Shown: piece by piece, positions 33,971 to 34,957 of the stretch | Layout: each line of letters begins with the position of its first letter | Position numbering within the stretch: position 1 is the stretch's first letter | Origin: Bordetella petrii | GTDB taxonomy: Bacteria; Pseudomonadota; Gammaproteobacteria; Burkholderiales; Burkholderiaceae_B | Length of the DNA stretch: 34,957 bases | Direction of reading: 5' to 3' | Assembly: GCF_020991325.1 (NCBI RefSeq) | Contig: NZ_JAJMLX010000014.1 | Location: forward strand, 1 to 34,957 | Made by a program: the position numbers and the translations under genes | The notes under the pieces: generated by a model | Database searches by the model: none | The model's input: only the letters and a program-made list of their open reading frames with translations | Told to the model about the DNA's origin: nothing

Positions 33971-34507
33971 TCAGCGCCACACTTCGGGTTCCAGCGTCAC
34001 CTGGCCCTGGCCGGCGGACACGAAGGCCGTGCTGTCCTGGATATTGACGTGCAACTGCATGGACCGTTCAGCCAGGACGCCCAATTCGCGGGTCTGCCCG
34101 GCCGGCAGGTTCACCACGCGCAGATTGCGCGCCCGCGCCAGCTTGCCGCGCACCCCTTCCCACCAGATCGAACTGGCATGCCCGCCATAGCAATACACCA
34201 CTACCTGCCCGGCGCGCCCGCAGGCCTTCAGGATGCGCCGCTCGTCGGGCTGGCCGACCTCGATCCACAGGTCGATGGAGCCCGTCAGGTCCTTCAGCCA
34301 CAGGTCCGGCTCGTCGGTGTCGCTCAGGCCCTTGGTGAACGCCAGGCCTTCCTGGGCATGCAGCGCATAGGCCAGCAGGCGCACCATCATGCGCTCGTCG
34401 GTTTCCGACGGGTGGCGGGCCACGGTCAGCGCATGGCTGCCATAGTAGTGGCGGTCGGTATCGGCGACGTGCAGGTCGGCCTTGTAAATGGTTGCGCGCA
34501 GGGCCAT
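33971..34507 (-). CDS. yaeQ: YaeQ family protein
   Basis: The 178-residue protein aligns over its length with E. coli YaeQ: MALRATIYKADLHVADTDRH, LTVARHPSETDERMMVRLLA, GLSDTDEPDLWLKDLTGSID and GQPDERRILKACGRA. The family adopts a PD-(D/E)XK nuclease-like fold; E. coli YaeQ has been linked to suppression of RfaH loss, but its biochemical role is not settled. The ATG at 34505-34507 matches the family start exactly; the long upstream open frame is not part of it. It converges with the MFS gene. Confidence 0.94.
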   Translation of the reverse strand: MALRATIYKADLHVADTDRHYYGSHALTVARHPSETDERMMVRLLAYALHAQEGLAFTKGLSDTDEPDLWLKDLTGSIDLWIEVGQPDERRILKACGRAGQVVVYCYGGHASSIWWEGVRGKLARARNLRVVNLPAGQTRELGVLAERSMQLHVNIQDSTAFVSAGQGQVTLEPEVWR

Positions 34508-34585
34508 GGGTAAATCCGGCGGAAGGGCCGCAAAAAGCGCTAATGATACTGTGGAGCGCATCCCCGCGGCATCCAGCCGGGCAGC

Positions 34586-34615
34586 GGCGCCGGCGCCTAC
34601 CCTCGCGCCGGCGCC
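34586..34615. other. GC-rich inverted repeat upstream of the LysE-family gene
   Basis: GGCGCCGGCGC (34586-34596) and GCGCCGGCGCC (34605-34615) form a perfect 11-bp stem with an 8-base loop in the gap between divergent yaeQ and the exporter gene. No T-run follows. It lies 33 bp before the exporter start, so it could fold in its leader. Confidence 0.5.
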
Positions 34616-34648
34616 CGCGTTATGCTGCGGCTTTCCCCGGAGCCCGCC

Positions 34649-34957
34649 ATGACCGTTGCCACCGCCCTGTTTGCCTTCGGCATCGCCGCCGGCATCCTGA
34701 CCCTGACGCCGGGGCTGGACACTGCCCTGGTACTGCGCACCTCGGCGGTGGAAGGCGGCCGCCGCGCGCTGCTGGCCGGGCTGGGCATCTGCGCCGGCTG
34801 CCTGGTGTGGGGAGTGGTGGTTGCGCTGGGGCTGGGGTCGCTGCTGGCCGCTTCGCAAGTAGCCTATGACGTCCTGCGCATCGGCGGCGCGGCCTACCTG
34901 TTCTACCTGGGCGCCAGGCTGCTGCGGCAAGCCTGGCTCGGCCGTGGCGGACACGGC
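34649..34957 (+). CDS. LysE-family amino-acid exporter, N-terminal part (runs off window)
   Basis: An open frame from ATG 34649, with GGAG about 7 bases upstream, to the window end (103 codons). It starts MTVATALFAFGIAAGILTLT, with PGLDTALVLRTSAVEGGRR and a LGICAGCLVW segment, the pattern of LysE/RhtB exporters: a first membrane helix, a TPGLD/TPGPN-type motif, a GxxxGLG-like second helix, and a third helix (about 75-92) with LRIGGAAYLFYLGARLL. The canonical TPGPN appears as TPGLD here. Substrate unknown; these proteins export amino acids or related compounds. Confidence 0.9.
   Translation, partial: MTVATALFAFGIAAGILTLTPGLDTALVLRTSAVEGGRRALLAGLGICAGCLVWGVVVALGLGSLLAASQVAYDVLRIGGAAYLFYLGARLLRQAWLGRGGHG

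Noticed and set aside
34508-34954. Long N-terminal extension of yaeQ
   Set aside because: The upstream open frame gives a 149-residue Gln/Gly/Ala-rich extension that overlaps the LysE-family gene; the family start at 34507 fits exactly.

Overview
The window looks like chromosome from a high-GC betaproteobacterium of the Alcaligenaceae (Bordetella/Achromobacter type). I infer this from the protein sequences, the flhDC-fliA-fliC arrangement with motAB-cheA downstream of flhDC, an E3 subunit carrying its own lipoyl domain, and many short palindromic 'GGTGTCTGGC' elements between genes. No rRNA, tRNA, CRISPR array, insertion sequence or prophage was seen. Species is not resolved.

Layout. (1) 1-6210, motility: on the minus strand flhD, flhC, motA, motB, a CheY-like regulator and the 5' part of cheA; on the plus strand fliA (sigma-28) and fliC (flagellin), the latter behind a good sigma-28 promoter. 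flhDC and fliA diverge from an AT-rich 336-bp control region. (2) 6367-9873: a very large TPR / GT41 glycosyltransferase / FkbM-like / methyltransferase-like fusion directly after fliC, the best candidate for a flagellin-modifying enzyme. (3) 10119-10644: a brnT-brnA type II toxin-antitoxin pair between two strong terminators. (4) 10705-16993, minus strand: aceE-aceF-lpdA, the pyruvate dehydrogenase complex; the 5' ends of aceF and lpdA share a 339-bp block with one mismatch. (5) 17277-20571: a membrane PAS histidine kinase, a FixJ-type regulator and folD, joined by two 4-bp ATGA overlaps. (6) 20867-24074: prlC, a SCO1/SenC copper-chaperone lipoprotein and a small GlsB/YeaQ membrane protein, with a cluster of palindromic repeats before prlC. 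(7) 24172-31171: a tripartite RND efflux operon (adaptor, pump, outer-membrane channel; minus strand) divergent from a LysR-type regulator. (8) 31263-34957: an RluF-like pseudouridine synthase, ubiC, an MFS transporter, yaeQ and the start of a LysE-family exporter.

How the parts work together: FlhDC activates the flagellar cascade, FliA reads the fliC promoter, MotAB with CheA and the CheY-like protein power and steer the motor, and the large fusion enzyme probably decorates flagellin. The most unusual points are that multidomain enzyme, the near-identical lipoyl-domain blocks of E2 and E3 with a palindromic repeat lying inside the coding sequence of both linkers, and the co-translated kinase-regulator-folD operon.
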